Assembly (NCBI GenBank): GCA_958448165.1 | Contig: CAUDCW010000005.1 | Span: forward strand, 62,001 to 126,000 | Direction: 5' to 3' | DNA length: 64,000 nt | Origin: an uncultured Oscillospiraceae bacterium | GTDB lineage: Bacteria; Bacillota; Clostridia; Oscillospirales; Acutalibacteraceae | Part shown: positions 52,127-60,951 of the stretch, in pieces | Layout: the number at the start of each line of letters is the position of its first letter | Numbering within the stretch: position 1 is the first letter of the stretch | The notes under the pieces: generated by a model | What the model was told of the DNA's origin: nothing | What the model saw: only the letters and a program-made list of their open reading frames with translations | Databases searched by the model: none | Position numbers and translations under genes: made by a program

Positions 52127-53058
52127 CGCACCTGCTCCTTTCTTTTTTCTTTTCGTATTTCGTTTTTCAAATAATCATTGAAGTCTTTGCCGCTTTGCGG
52201 CGGCTGGTCAATGACAGTGTATTGAGAGGACAACGCCTCGGTGATCTGCTTTGTTGCCGTTCTGCCTATCTCATCGTTATCCAAATGAAGATAGACGGCT
52301 TTTGTACCGGTATGGCGTTCAAGATAGGTTCTCAACGCTAACGGAATATCCTGCTTTTTATCTGTTTTATACACGCCTGCAAGGGACAGCAGATCGTCTC
52401 TGCGCCAGTTCCGATTGATTCTTATTTCAAGGCTTGCGAAGCTGAGTAAGTCGATAGCCGACTCAAACAAATGCACCGTTTGCGTTTTGCTTTCAGCCGG
52501 AATGAAAAACGAGAAGCGTTTGTCACTCCCCGTTAAATCCCTTTTGAAATCTGATACCGTACTGCGTACAGCACCGTATTTCGGCGTATTGCCGTCGTAC
52601 CCCAAGAACACGCAATTATGATACTTTGTGTCCTCATAGAGCATTCTGTTATCATGGCAAAAGTCGATAACCGTATCGGATATCCCTCTGCCTTTGAGAT
52701 AACGCCGAACCTCACAAATATCTGTATTGTATTCGGGAAGTTCAATCTTTTTCGACTCAATCGGCTTTTCGATTCCGGTGTAGACCGGTGGCAGCACCGC
52801 CGCATAGCCCGTAATGATTTCCACCGCCTTAACAAAAGAAATGCCCTTGACTTTTATGAGGTAGTCAAGAGCTGTTTTACCGCCTATATGCCGAGAAAAC
52901 CAATGCCATTTGCCGTTTGAGATTTTAAGTGAATCGTGCTCCTTGGTACACCAAGTATCGTGTGAAATCTTTTTTAGATTGCCCGGCTCATAGCTTTGCA
53001 AATAGGTCAAGAGATCCATCTGCTTTGCCTTTTCAATTTGTTCGGGAGTTACCCACAT
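52123..53058 (-). CDS. DUF3991/TOPRIM primase-like protein
   Basis: The 311-residue protein has an N-terminal CHC2-like DNA-binding part (about 1-95; THDTWCTKEHDSLKI-type Cys/His spacing) and a TOPRIM fold (about 190-300) with the acidic LHLDNDEIGRTATKQI motif. Such proteins are thought to act in element replication or strand processing. Full length for the family. Confidence 0.85.
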   Translation of the reverse strand: MWVTPEQIEKAKQMDLLTYLQSYEPGNLKKISHDTWCTKEHDSLKISNGKWHWFSRHIGGKTALDYLIKVKGISFVKAVEIITGYAAVLPPVYTGIEKPIESKKIELPEYNTDICEVRRYLKGRGISDTVIDFCHDNRMLYEDTKYHNCVFLGYDGNTPKYGAVRSTVSDFKRDLTGSDKRFSFFIPAESKTQTVHLFESAIDLLSFASLEIRINRNWRRDDLLSLAGVYKTDKKQDIPLALRTYLERHTGTKAVYLHLDNDEIGRTATKQITEALSSQYTVIDQPPQSGKDFNDYLKNEIRKEKRKEQVR

Positions 53059-53070
53059 AAGGGCACCACC

Positions 53071-53409
53071 TTATCGGGAATCTCTTTCGGACTTTAGAAA
53101 ATCGTCTCTGCACTTTTCGTTTGCTGTGCATTCGATCATATCTCGAATATCATCCATATAATGCGATTCATGATTTTCCCATCGCTCAAACACCTTTTCA
53201 AGAGGATTGCTCTCCCGCAGAAGTGCTTTGCACTGTTTGTCCGACAAACTCAGTTCTTCCATCGCAAGCACGATATCTTGTTTTACGGTATATGCATAAG
53301 CGTGTTCCAGGGCTTCGGCTGAAGGCATTGATAACAGCTCGTCCTTGTATTCATCAAGTTCCTCGCTCATATGCTGATACAATTTTGTGTTCAGTTCTTC
53401 ATTCGTCAT
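53071..53409 (-). CDS. DUF3848-like small element protein
   Basis: The 112-residue helical protein has MTNEELNTKLYQHMSEELDE and ALEHAYAYTVKQDIVLAMEE, matching small acidic proteins usually encoded beside TOPRIM/DUF3991 genes. Unknown function. Confidence 0.75.
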   Translation of the reverse strand: MTNEELNTKLYQHMSEELDEYKDELLSMPSAEALEHAYAYTVKQDIVLAMEELSLSDKQCKALLRESNPLEKVFERWENHESHYMDDIRDMIECTANEKCRDDFLKSERDSR

Positions 53410-53818
53410 AAGCGTATTCTCCTTTCTTCAAAATACATCTTGCAATTCGTAAATAGACCATTTCGGGGCATTCTCCCGGCAACACGATTTCATCGTAATG
53501 ACGGTAGCCGTGCTCAACGACATAGTTCCAAATATCTGTATCGTTGTCGGAATCGCCGATATATTCGTCTTTGTCCTCATAGAGTGCTTCGATAATGTCT
53601 ACATTATCAAGCAGCCCAACGGCGGCACGAATAGGCATATCATTGTTTTGAAATACCGACAAAACTCGCTTTGCAAAGTAGAGTTTTTCAAATTCTTCAT
53701 CAAGCTCGTCGCAGTCGTAAATCATATCGTCAAGCTCGTCATCAATGATTTTATATATTAGGTCGTTAATACGCATTTCAGTAGTGATTTCATTCACCTT
53801 TTTGACATCGTTTTTCAA
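53399..53818 (-). CDS. Acidic hypothetical element protein
   Basis: The 139-residue protein is very acidic (DDELDDMIYDCDELDEEFEK) and has a C-terminal conserved-looking part ECPEMVYLRIARCILKKGEY. It overlaps the next gene by eleven bases. I do not recognise it; DNA mimicry (antirestriction) is possible given its charge. Confidence 0.7.
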   Translation of the reverse strand: MKNDVKKVNEITTEMRINDLIYKIIDDELDDMIYDCDELDEEFEKLYFAKRVLSVFQNNDMPIRAAVGLLDNVDIIEALYEDKDEYIGDSDNDTDIWNYVVEHGYRHYDEIVLPGECPEMVYLRIARCILKKGEYAYDE

Positions 53819-53892
53819 ATCCTTTCACCTCGATTCTTTTTTGGTTTACCCGTCCAAGCAGGAGGACAGGTATGTAAATGGGCATAAAAATA

Positions 53893-53918
53893 GCCGGACG
53901 GGTTCGATTCCATCCGGC
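53893..53918 (-). terminator. Terminator after the truncated phosphoesterase
   Basis: GCCGGA...TCCGGC stem followed on the minus strand by TATTTTTAT, between the pilus-side unit and the accessory-gene unit. Confidence 0.75.
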
Positions 53919-53932
53919 GTGAGTACAAGTAT

Positions 53933-54140
53933 TCAGTTGTTTTCAAAATGTGCCGCATCACCGGCAATGATTTCAGTAAGTGTTCTCGGTGTGTAGTCCA
54001 TATACGGCATCATACACCCGACATTGATAAAGTTGCCGCTTGGTGTACCGTATCCGGTAGCATTTGCCTTGATTGCCTTACGCATCTCGGTCAAATACTC
54101 ATATTCCTTTGTTCGGTGAACATGACCGTAGAACATATAT
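53933..54140 (-). pseudogene. C-terminal remnant of a metallophosphoesterase
   Basis: A 67-codon frame opens MFYGHVHRTKEYEYL and continues NVGCMMPYMDYTPRTLTEII. GHVH is the last metal-binding motif of calcineurin-like phosphoesterases, and the earlier motifs (GD-x-H, GD, GNHE) are missing. Its start lies inside the end of the neighbouring pseudopilin-like gene, in another frame, so a deletion seems to have joined the two. Confidence 0.75.
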
Positions 54141-54456
54141 AGAAGTTTGTATCTCCGTCGCTATCATAATTGTAATATCGACTGCCTGATTTCACAAGTG
54201 TGCAAAAGTCGCTCAGCGCCTCTCTGTATTCATCCGCGTCAATCTCATTCGTTTCATTGTTACCTTGCTTGATGGAATCATATATCTCAATGGAGTTTTG
54301 CATAACAAAGCTGTCCAGCACCACCCGAGAATTGCGTTCAACCGTTTTCACCGTATTGACTGCAACCGCAAAGGTGACGAATACCGAAAGCAGCATACAG
54401 ATAACCACAATCATAACACAGGTGGAAACATAGCCTTCGCCTTTTTTATTTTTCAT
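54091..54456 (-). CDS. DUF4320-like pseudopilin, C-terminus replaced
   Basis: The 121-residue protein has KKGEGYVSTCVMIVVICMLL, the class III-type pilin leader shared by its neighbours, and a helix followed by an acidic domain ending SRYYNYDSDGDTNFYI. The last residues (STVMFTEQRNMSI) come from the phosphoesterase fragment read out of frame. GTAGGTG precedes the ATG at 54456. It would be a minor pilin of the Tad module, possibly now defective. Confidence 0.75.
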   Translation of the reverse strand: MKNKKGEGYVSTCVMIVVICMLLSVFVTFAVAVNTVKTVERNSRVVLDSFVMQNSIEIYDSIKQGNNETNEIDADEYREALSDFCTLVKSGSRYYNYDSDGDTNFYICSTVMFTEQRNMSI

Positions 54457-54464
54457 GCCTGCAC

Positions 54465-54878
54465 CTACTTCCAGTATCTTTCCGAAAGTCCTGACTTTCT
54501 GACCGTTACGGTGACAGGAATTTTGAACACGCCGAGTCCTTTGACATATGTGTGCTTTGAAATCTCTACCCACATTCGCTCGCCAAGCTGAACACGGCGA
54601 TAGGTACTGTTGAAATACCTGTCTGCTCCGTAATCAATACCATAGTAGTAATACTGATCCAGCATATCGCTGTCGGCGTGCCAAAAATCATCGTCAAAAC
54701 AACCGGCATAGGTTGCTGCTTCGATAAGCTCATCGGCAATCTGATCCATCTCAATACGCAGGGTGATAAAGCTGAAAATGTTAATGGCGATAACGAGAAT
54801 CATCACGAAAACGACCACGCCGACGCACATATCCACATAGCCTTCGCCCTTTTTAGAGTGTAATATTTTCCTTATCAT
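54465..54878 (-). CDS. DUF4320-like pseudopilin
   Basis: The 137-residue protein has SKKGEGYVDMCVGVVVFVMI (leader and helix) and a soluble domain with YYYYGIDYGADRYFNSTYRR. Close in layout to TadE/TadF minor pilins. AGGAGG precedes the ATG at 54878. Nine bases before the next pseudopilin gene. Confidence 0.8.
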   Translation of the reverse strand: MIRKILHSKKGEGYVDMCVGVVVFVMILVIAINIFSFITLRIEMDQIADELIEAATYAGCFDDDFWHADSDMLDQYYYYGIDYGADRYFNSTYRRVQLGERMWVEISKHTYVKGLGVFKIPVTVTVRKSGLSERYWK

Positions 54879-54889
54879 ACAACCCCTCC

Positions 54890-55759
54890 TTATCCGAACA
54901 GGACGCCGATGGAGTCCATGATTTGAGATAAAATTACGACCACATAAACGAGCATAAAGCAGATAAGCAGACACATAGAAAGGCGTTTGACTTTTCTCGG
55001 TACCTTCTGCGCCTGAAGTCTTAACTGCTGACGCTGAATATCGTTGAATTTAAGGGACAGCGACGCCCAATACATTTCGGTATCATCTCCACGGAGAATA
55101 CCGATAAGACCGCGACACACATCGCTCATCATGGCAGAGCCGACTCTTGCTTCAAGCCTTGTGATCGCCGCCTCATAGTTGCCCGACTTCATATCCGCCA
55201 CCGTAATATCCAGTTCGTGCTTCATTTCACGACCGGCGTTCTTTGCATAGCTTTCAAGCATATACAGCACATCGCGGCTGTGCTTTAAGGTCTTATCTAT
55301 CGTAAAGACCAGTCTCGGCAGTTCGCTTTCGATTTTTTCTCGCTTATGTCTTATCCTTACAGACACGCTTTTTAGTTCTCGGCGGTAAAGAAATACCGCA
55401 AGAAACAGAACCACGGGAGAGAGAATGGGAAAGATGAACGCCATCGGAATGGCAAATATACCGATAAGCAGCGCTTTAACAATGGCATTTGCTTTGAACT
55501 TTTCGGGGGTAATGTCCATCTGCGCCGTTTTGAGATCGGCTTCAAGCTGAGCCTTTTTGAAGTCGTTGAGCTTCATGTGCTTTGCAAGGAAATCCGCAAG
55601 GTTTCCGAGCCATACATTCAGCGTTGAAGTCTTGACCTTCTGCTTTTTTGAAAGGCTTTCCACCGCCTTGGAGGTTTTCAGATACGGAATACGGTACACA
55701 TCCGCAAGTACAAAGAATAGTCCGACGCCGCAAAGTGCGCCGATAATTGCCTGCAACAT
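54890..55759 (-). CDS. TadC-like inner-membrane platform protein (T2SS-F domain)
   Basis: The 289-residue protein has an N-terminal helix, a cytoplasmic helical T2SSF domain (about 150-250; FTIDKTLKHSRDVLYMLESY, MMSDVCRGLIGILRGDD) and a C-terminal helix (LSMCLLICFMLVYVVVILSQ). With its TadB-like partner it forms the assembly platform of the pilus. Confidence 0.85.
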   Translation of the reverse strand: MLQAIIGALCGVGLFFVLADVYRIPYLKTSKAVESLSKKQKVKTSTLNVWLGNLADFLAKHMKLNDFKKAQLEADLKTAQMDITPEKFKANAIVKALLIGIFAIPMAFIFPILSPVVLFLAVFLYRRELKSVSVRIRHKREKIESELPRLVFTIDKTLKHSRDVLYMLESYAKNAGREMKHELDITVADMKSGNYEAAITRLEARVGSAMMSDVCRGLIGILRGDDTEMYWASLSLKFNDIQRQQLRLQAQKVPRKVKRLSMCLLICFMLVYVVVILSQIMDSIGVLFG

Positions 55760-55773
55760 ACTTTCAAACCTCC

Positions 55774-56697
55774 TTATCTTTTGTATTCAACAGGCTTTGT
55801 GAACTTCATCATAAACAAAGCCGTAATCAGAATTACCATACCGCAAATACCGCACACAAGTTTACCGGGTGTGGTAAAGAGCAGCGTGTGGAACCAATCC
55901 TTATTGAGCAGATATAAAAGCGGGATATTACCGACCACAAGCGCCACCATAAACCAATATTCATTACGGGCTGAGGAAAGCATCGTTTTCAGCTCCGAGT
56001 TTACGATACGAACATCGGTTAGCTTTGCAACAATAGGCAAAAGCGTGTCTTTCAAGGTTCGGTCATCCTGACACTGAATGAGCGTGTCGCACCATTCCCA
56101 AAATATTTCATTGTCCACCATACTTTTAAGTTTGTAAAGTGCGCGTTTAATATTAGAGGAAATGGCGGTGGCTTCGCCCTCAAAGGATTTGAACACATCA
56201 CGAAGGGGCGGTTTGATATACTTAATGTTTTCTCTGACCGCCGCCACGATATCGTCCGAGCGCACATACGAGGTTGTGATGATAGAGAGCGCCGTTTCCA
56301 GTTCTTCTTTGGTATTCTTTTCGTAATAGGAAAGGGTGCTTGTCGTATAGAAAAACGGTATCAGGGCAAACGCCACCGATAACACCGGCATAAGGAAGAT
56401 GTTATCTATGAGCACCGATACGATAATACCCGCCGCAAAGAGGACGAGTGACGCACAGCAGACAATCGTAAACTGCTTTGATTTGCCCGTAACGGCAAGG
56501 GCGGTTTTCATTTTTACAAGAGTACGGTACAATCGGTGCTTTTTCTTGTTTCCGCGAAGATTACGGGACCTGTCACGCATGGTATCGTTCGGGGTGATAA
56601 GTCTCATTAAATCGTCGGTGACTTGTTCGGGGGTTAGCCCGAAAAGACACACGATTGATATAATTATGAGAACCGAGCTTATGACCGAAAAAATCAT
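55774..56697 (-). CDS. TadB-like inner-membrane platform protein
   Basis: The 307-residue protein has helices near 3-20, 75-125 and at the C-terminus, with a helical T2SSF-type domain between (ETALSIITTSYVRSDDIVAA, NIKRALYKLKSMVDNEIFWE). Overlaps the ATPase gene by four bases. Confidence 0.83.
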   Translation of the reverse strand: MIFSVISSVLIIISIVCLFGLTPEQVTDDLMRLITPNDTMRDRSRNLRGNKKKHRLYRTLVKMKTALAVTGKSKQFTIVCCASLVLFAAGIIVSVLIDNIFLMPVLSVAFALIPFFYTTSTLSYYEKNTKEELETALSIITTSYVRSDDIVAAVRENIKYIKPPLRDVFKSFEGEATAISSNIKRALYKLKSMVDNEIFWEWCDTLIQCQDDRTLKDTLLPIVAKLTDVRIVNSELKTMLSSARNEYWFMVALVVGNIPLLYLLNKDWFHTLLFTTPGKLVCGICGMVILITALFMMKFTKPVEYKR

Positions 56698-58007
56698 TTG
56701 AAATCACCGTCCTTTACTAAGAATTGCTCCAATGTTTTCTGCGGCACACCGAACTGCAAGAGCTTTCCCTTTAGGTGGTCGCTCATAATCTCCGGCTGTT
56801 CAAAGTAACCGTCAATTTTGTATTTGCCGCGCTTCAACTCATTTTTTGTGATGCGAAAACGGAAAAGCGTGTGATACTCCCGTTCTCCGGAGGGCGTAAT
56901 AACACACTCGGAGATGTCCATAATTTTACGGGAATTATCTTCAAGCTTATGAGCGTAGACAACAAGCGGAAATGCCTGTCCTGCCTGCATAAGTGAGGTA
57001 GCAAAGTTTATCGGAAAGCGTTTCTGACAAAGCAAAGCCAAACGCATATGAGCCGCATCTGCCGCACTTGCGTGAATAGTAGATACAACCGTGTGTCCGG
57101 TAAGACTTGCCTCCACCGCCGAATAAGCTTCGGTGTCTCTCATTTCTCCGACTACCACAATGTCGGGGTTGAATCGGAGGGATGCCACCACCAAGTCCTC
57201 TTGTGTGATATCATACGCCGGGTTATCCGATGGACGGGAAAGGGTATGAACCACATTATTGATAACTTCGCCGTCCTTCACCTTTACAAGCGACAGTTCG
57301 CGGGAGCCTGACTCAATGGTAAAGATACGCTTGTTATCCGGAATGGAAGTGAGCAGTGCGTTAAGCAGTGTGGTTTTACCGGAGGATGTTGCACCGGCTA
57401 CCACAAAAGAAATACCGTAACGAAGGCACATACATAAAAAGTCGATCATTTTCTGCGTAGCATTACCGCCTTTGACAAGCGCCTTCATATCCACTCTTGA
57501 CGGGTGCAGAAGTCGGATAGACACGCTGATACCTCTGTCATCATCAACAAGCGGCTCTTTCAGTGCCGTAATACGGGTGTTGCCCGGGAGATGTCCCTGT
57601 GACATTGGCGTAGCGTTATCAATAATCATGCCGGAATGATGAAGTAATCTCTTTACCACATCAACGGCGTGCTGCGGGTTGTAGAAATGCTCCTTTGCTT
57701 TCTCAATATGACCGTCCGTGTAGGTGACGGCAATGTCATCCCAACCGTTGATATTGATTTCCTCAATTTCATCACGTCCGAGATACTTTGTAAGCACCGA
57801 GTATTCAGCCATTTCGGAATAAAGTCTGTCCGATAGCTCACGAAAGGTCATGCCTTCCACTTCGAAGCCGCTGTCGTGCAGATACTTCTCGATATATGAG
57901 CGGAGCTGCACAACCTTACTTCGGTCGGAAAGTGCCGCCGCATAGTTTTCGGATATATATTCTTGTGACTTGTGAAGTAATGATACGAAGTCGATTTTCT
58001 GTGCCAT
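56694..58007 (-). CDS. TadA/CpaF-type secretion ATPase
   Basis: The 437-residue ATPase of the VirB11 family drives Flp-type pilus assembly. Motifs are EIEEININGWDDIAVTYTDG (N-terminal domain), Walker A VVAGATSSGKTTLLNALLTS, the Asp box TIESGSRELSL, Walker B PDIVVVGEMRDTEAYSAVEA and the His box TGHTVVSTIHA. Full length. It starts at the last base of the TadZ-like gene. Confidence 0.95.
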   Translation of the reverse strand: MAQKIDFVSLLHKSQEYISENYAAALSDRSKVVQLRSYIEKYLHDSGFEVEGMTFRELSDRLYSEMAEYSVLTKYLGRDEIEEININGWDDIAVTYTDGHIEKAKEHFYNPQHAVDVVKRLLHHSGMIIDNATPMSQGHLPGNTRITALKEPLVDDDRGISVSIRLLHPSRVDMKALVKGGNATQKMIDFLCMCLRYGISFVVAGATSSGKTTLLNALLTSIPDNKRIFTIESGSRELSLVKVKDGEVINNVVHTLSRPSDNPAYDITQEDLVVASLRFNPDIVVVGEMRDTEAYSAVEASLTGHTVVSTIHASAADAAHMRLALLCQKRFPINFATSLMQAGQAFPLVVYAHKLEDNSRKIMDISECVITPSGEREYHTLFRFRITKNELKRGKYKIDGYFEQPEIMSDHLKGKLLQFGVPQKTLEQFLVKDGDFK

Positions 58008-58720
58008 TAAATCACCGCCTTTGCAATTCCCGCCGCCACGCTCCTGTACTTTGCGTCGGGAAGCCTTTCGGAGAGCGTTCCCGTTATGGTCTGCTGTTTT
58101 AGTGCCTTTGAAAATGGCAAGGTAAAATCCACACCCTTAAAGTGATTTGCCACTTCTGTAATAGGCAAGAACAAATCCTTATCCGAAATGTTCATAACCT
58201 TAATGCGATTTTCGGCACCAAGCTCAAACATTCCCGAATTAGATGAATAGTACGCCATACATTTTAGATCGGGGGTGATAAGCTGAACGAGCATATCTGC
58301 GTGGCTCTTTGCCATAGATGAGATAAGCCCGTCCGCACAGTCTACGATTACATAGTCTGCAAGTTCTCTCAAAATAGAGAACAGATTTAGGATTTTATCC
58401 TCAGTCGGTCGCGGATAGGAATACTTGTTTTCCCCGGCTTTATATCCGAGAAAGCCGAAGTTCTCCATTGTTTTCACATGGTTCATCTGGCGGAGCACGT
58501 CCTCACGGTAAATATCCGTGCGGTCCAGCGCAACGCCGACAGAATACAGTTCTTCTTCCTTACAGTTCGGAAATACAAACGCAAGGCAGGGCACGTTCAA
58601 ATCGGGAGAAAGAAATATTACCGAGCCTTTTTTTGCGTAATAGATTTCCTCCGCAATTTTCAGTGCGGCGGTAGTTTTCCCGCTGCCGGGAGCACCGCAA
58701 ACGGCAATCATCTTACCCAT
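58007..58720 (-). CDS. TadZ/CpaE-like ParA-family ATPase
   Basis: The 237-residue protein opens KMIAVCGAPGSGKTTAALKI (deviant Walker A) and has VIVDCADGLISSMAKSHADM as the Walker B region. TadZ-type proteins place the pilus machine at the pole. ATG at 58720 follows GGAGGTGG; the longer frame upstream is the CpaB gene in another frame. Confidence 0.85.
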   Translation of the reverse strand: MGKMIAVCGAPGSGKTTAALKIAEEIYYAKKGSVIFLSPDLNVPCLAFVFPNCKEEELYSVGVALDRTDIYREDVLRQMNHVKTMENFGFLGYKAGENKYSYPRPTEDKILNLFSILRELADYVIVDCADGLISSMAKSHADMLVQLITPDLKCMAYYSSNSGMFELGAENRIKVMNISDKDLFLPITEVANHFKGVDFTLPFSKALKQQTITGTLSERLPDAKYRSVAAGIAKAVI

Positions 58721-59435
58721 TGTTGCCACCTCCCGCAAAGAAAGCGTCTTGTTTTTCAATGAACTTATTTGCCGTCTCTGTATCGCCACGGTAAACAAGT
58801 GCCGCTTGGAGCGTAATGTCCGCTTCATACTTTGCAAGGAGCTTTGCCTGTTCGGTATTACACAGCACGGTAATAGTGCTCGGAATCTCAAAACTGCCGT
58901 CTTCGTTCTTCACAATAGAGTCCTGGTCAATACCGCCCGCAGTTGTGGTGGTAATAACCTTCATATATTTAAGCTCACCGGGAATAGTGGAAGTACCGGC
59001 ATTTTTATCTACAACGATAAGAGAGATAATATCTCCGTTCTGAAGCTTGCCCGAAAGTCCTGCCGCAAAGGTATCTATGGTTACGCTGACCGCCACCTTA
59101 CTGCCGTCAAGCGTTGCAAAGACATCATCTGCGCTGTTGGCATCCTTCGTAAGCTTTGCCTTTGTGAGAATATCTCCGGCGTAAAGGGTAGAAGAAGCAT
59201 ACTTACCGATAACATCAGCGATGTTAACATACACGCCCTGCGGCATGGTATCTGTCTTAACCTTGACGGTTTCAACCTGTTCTGCTGTAATCTTTGCACC
59301 TCTGCCGACTTCCTGTTTGAGCCGAACAACCGTAGTTGTATCGCTTGTCAGACGGTTTACAAGTGGTGCGACAGCAAAGGTCATGGCAACCGCAAGAATC
59401 ATACAGACAATACCGATAATTGTTCTGTTCTTCAT
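58713..59435 (-). CDS. CpaB/RcpC-like SAF-domain pilus assembly protein
   Basis: The 240-residue protein has an N-terminal helix (IIGIVCMILAVAMTFAVAPL) and a SAF domain (GRGAKITAEQVETVKVKTDT, IGKYASSTLYAGDILTKAKL). In a monoderm host it may bind peptidoglycan or organise the pilus channel. AGGAGG precedes ATG 59435; overlaps TadZ-like by eight bases. Confidence 0.85.
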   Translation of the reverse strand: MKNRTIIGIVCMILAVAMTFAVAPLVNRLTSDTTTVVRLKQEVGRGAKITAEQVETVKVKTDTMPQGVYVNIADVIGKYASSTLYAGDILTKAKLTKDANSADDVFATLDGSKVAVSVTIDTFAAGLSGKLQNGDIISLIVVDKNAGTSTIPGELKYMKVITTTTAGGIDQDSIVKNEDGSFEIPSTITVLCNTEQAKLLAKYEADITLQAALVYRGDTETANKFIEKQDAFFAGGGNNG

Positions 59436-59451
59436 ATTGAACCTCCTGTTT

Positions 59452-60090
59452 CTACATAAAATATGCCGCCATAAACCCGACGGCAAGGTATGGGATTAAG
59501 GGAAATCCCTCTGTGTTGTTTTTTCTGTTTTTAATGATGTTTACAATTATTGCAGTCATAAGTCCGAGCATCAGTCCGGCAAAACCCTGTACGGTTCCGA
59601 GCAAAAAAGCACAGGCGGCGGAAAACTTAATATCCGCACCGCCCATTTGACTTTTGGTTATAACTGTTGTCATGAGCATAATACCGCCTACAAGCAGAGC
59701 CGACAAAATCATATTCGGCAAAGCCGCCATATCCGTTCCGATAAACGCTGCAATCACGATCATTAAATGGACATAGTCCTCGCACTCTCTTACCCGTATA
59801 TCCTCATAAGAGGAGAATAGGAGGAGTAGGCAGAAAATACATCCCTTGACCGCAGTTGCAGCACATCCAAAAAAACAGAACAGCATAAGGGTTACAAATG
59901 CCGTAATACCGGCAAAGAAAAGCGTCGCTTTTTTCTTGTTGCCTTTATATGCTTCGGCAGCATACCTGCTGAGAACAACGGCAATCAGCACAGCCGTAAT
60001 AAGCAGTACAAAACCGCTTATGAGGACAAACGGATTTTCCGTAAGCTTCGGCATATCATACGGCATAATAGGTCGAATCATCAAATGCAT
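59452..60090 (-). CDS. A24-family prepilin peptidase (TadV/CpaA-like)
   Basis: The 212-residue membrane protein has the two aspartates of the family in SSYEDIRVRECEDY and MGGADIKF. It would cut the leader of the Flp-like pilins encoded next to it. AAAGGGG lies eight bases before the ATG. Confidence 0.9.
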   Translation of the reverse strand: MHLMIRPIMPYDMPKLTENPFVLISGFVLLITAVLIAVVLSRYAAEAYKGNKKKATLFFAGITAFVTLMLFCFFGCAATAVKGCIFCLLLLFSSYEDIRVRECEDYVHLMIVIAAFIGTDMAALPNMILSALLVGGIMLMTTVITKSQMGGADIKFSAACAFLLGTVQGFAGLMLGLMTAIIVNIIKNRKNNTEGFPLIPYLAVGFMAAYFM

Positions 60091-60156
60091 TCAATACGCC
60101 CCTTTCATAGTAAAATAGGCGGCGGAGTGCCGCCATTGACACCCCGCCGTCCGCGT

Positions 60157-60378
60157 TTATCCGGAATAGCTAAATAGGTGATTTATCTGAGAAGTTTGAA
60201 TCGGAACAATCAAATCACCTATCAGCCAGTAAAGAAAAGACAGTAGCAATGCACCTATTACAACAGCAATTACTATCTTCACTCCGGAATCAACATAACC
60301 TTCCGCTTTTTGATTATTGCACTTTAAGAGAATTACTTTTGAAAACGAGAAAATGTCAGTTGCTATTTTTGTTAGCAT
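60157..60378 (-). CDS. Flp-like pilin subunit (third, divergent copy)
   Basis: The 73-residue protein has NQKAEGYVDSGVKIVIAVVI then GALLLSFLYWLIGDLIVPIQ, the leader-plus-helix layout of its two paralogs (60402 and 60670), with a longer and more divergent N-terminus. Probably a pilin subunit variant. Confidence 0.8.
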   Translation of the reverse strand: MLTKIATDIFSFSKVILLKCNNQKAEGYVDSGVKIVIAVVIGALLLSFLYWLIGDLIVPIQTSQINHLFSYSG

Positions 60379-60401
60379 TCATTAGTTCACCGGACCTTTA
60401 A

Positions 60402-60626
60402 TTAAGTTCCGCTGTAACCAAACAAAGCAACAATCTTGCTTGTTACGGTAGGCATGATTGTGGTGTTAAAGAGTGCATAGAGACCGGCAAGCAAAAGAGC
60501 ACCGATAACAACGGCGATAAGAATCTTTACGCCGGAGTCAACATAGCCCTCAGCCTTCTTCATGGCGATGGTTGCCTTCGCAGTCGCTACCATGGAATTT
60601 ACCTTGTTTCTGATTTTCTTAAACAT
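60402..60626 (-). CDS. Flp-like pilin subunit (second copy)
   Basis: The 74-residue protein (DUF6133-like) has KKAEGYVDSGVKILIAVVIG and a following helix ending LYALFNTTIMPTVTSKIVAL. It is nearly identical to the copy at 60670 through the first 55 residues. Major pilin candidate. Confidence 0.87.
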   Translation of the reverse strand: MFKKIRNKVNSMVATAKATIAMKKAEGYVDSGVKILIAVVIGALLLAGLYALFNTTIMPTVTSKIVALFGYSGT

Positions 60627-60669
60627 GTTCTTTTACCTCATTCTTTCTTTGCATTTGTGGATTTACGGA

Positions 60670-60891
60670 TTAACCGTTATACGAGAAAAGCTCGGTGATC
60701 TTGGTGGTCACAGTGGGCATGATTGTGCTGTTGAACAGTGCATACAAACCGGCAAGCAGAAGCGCACCGATAACAACGGCGATAAGGATCTTTACGCCGG
60801 AGTCAACATAACCCTCAGCCTTCTTTGTGGCTACGGTTGCCTTCGCAGTAGCAACCATGGAATTAACCTTGTTTCTGATTTTCTTGAACAT
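60670..60891 (-). CDS. Flp-like pilin subunit (first copy)
   Basis: The 73-residue protein differs from the 60402 product mainly near the C-terminus (TTKITELFSYNG). Tandem duplication is evident at DNA level. The first of the three pilin genes after spoVG. Confidence 0.87.
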   Translation of the reverse strand: MFKKIRNKVNSMVATAKATVATKKAEGYVDSGVKILIAVVIGALLLAGLYALFNSTIMPTVTTKITELFSYNG

Positions 60892-60951
60892 AAACTTTTA
60901 CCTCGTTCTTTCTTAATTTTTTTGGTTGGTATTCTTGCGTTTGGGCTGCTA

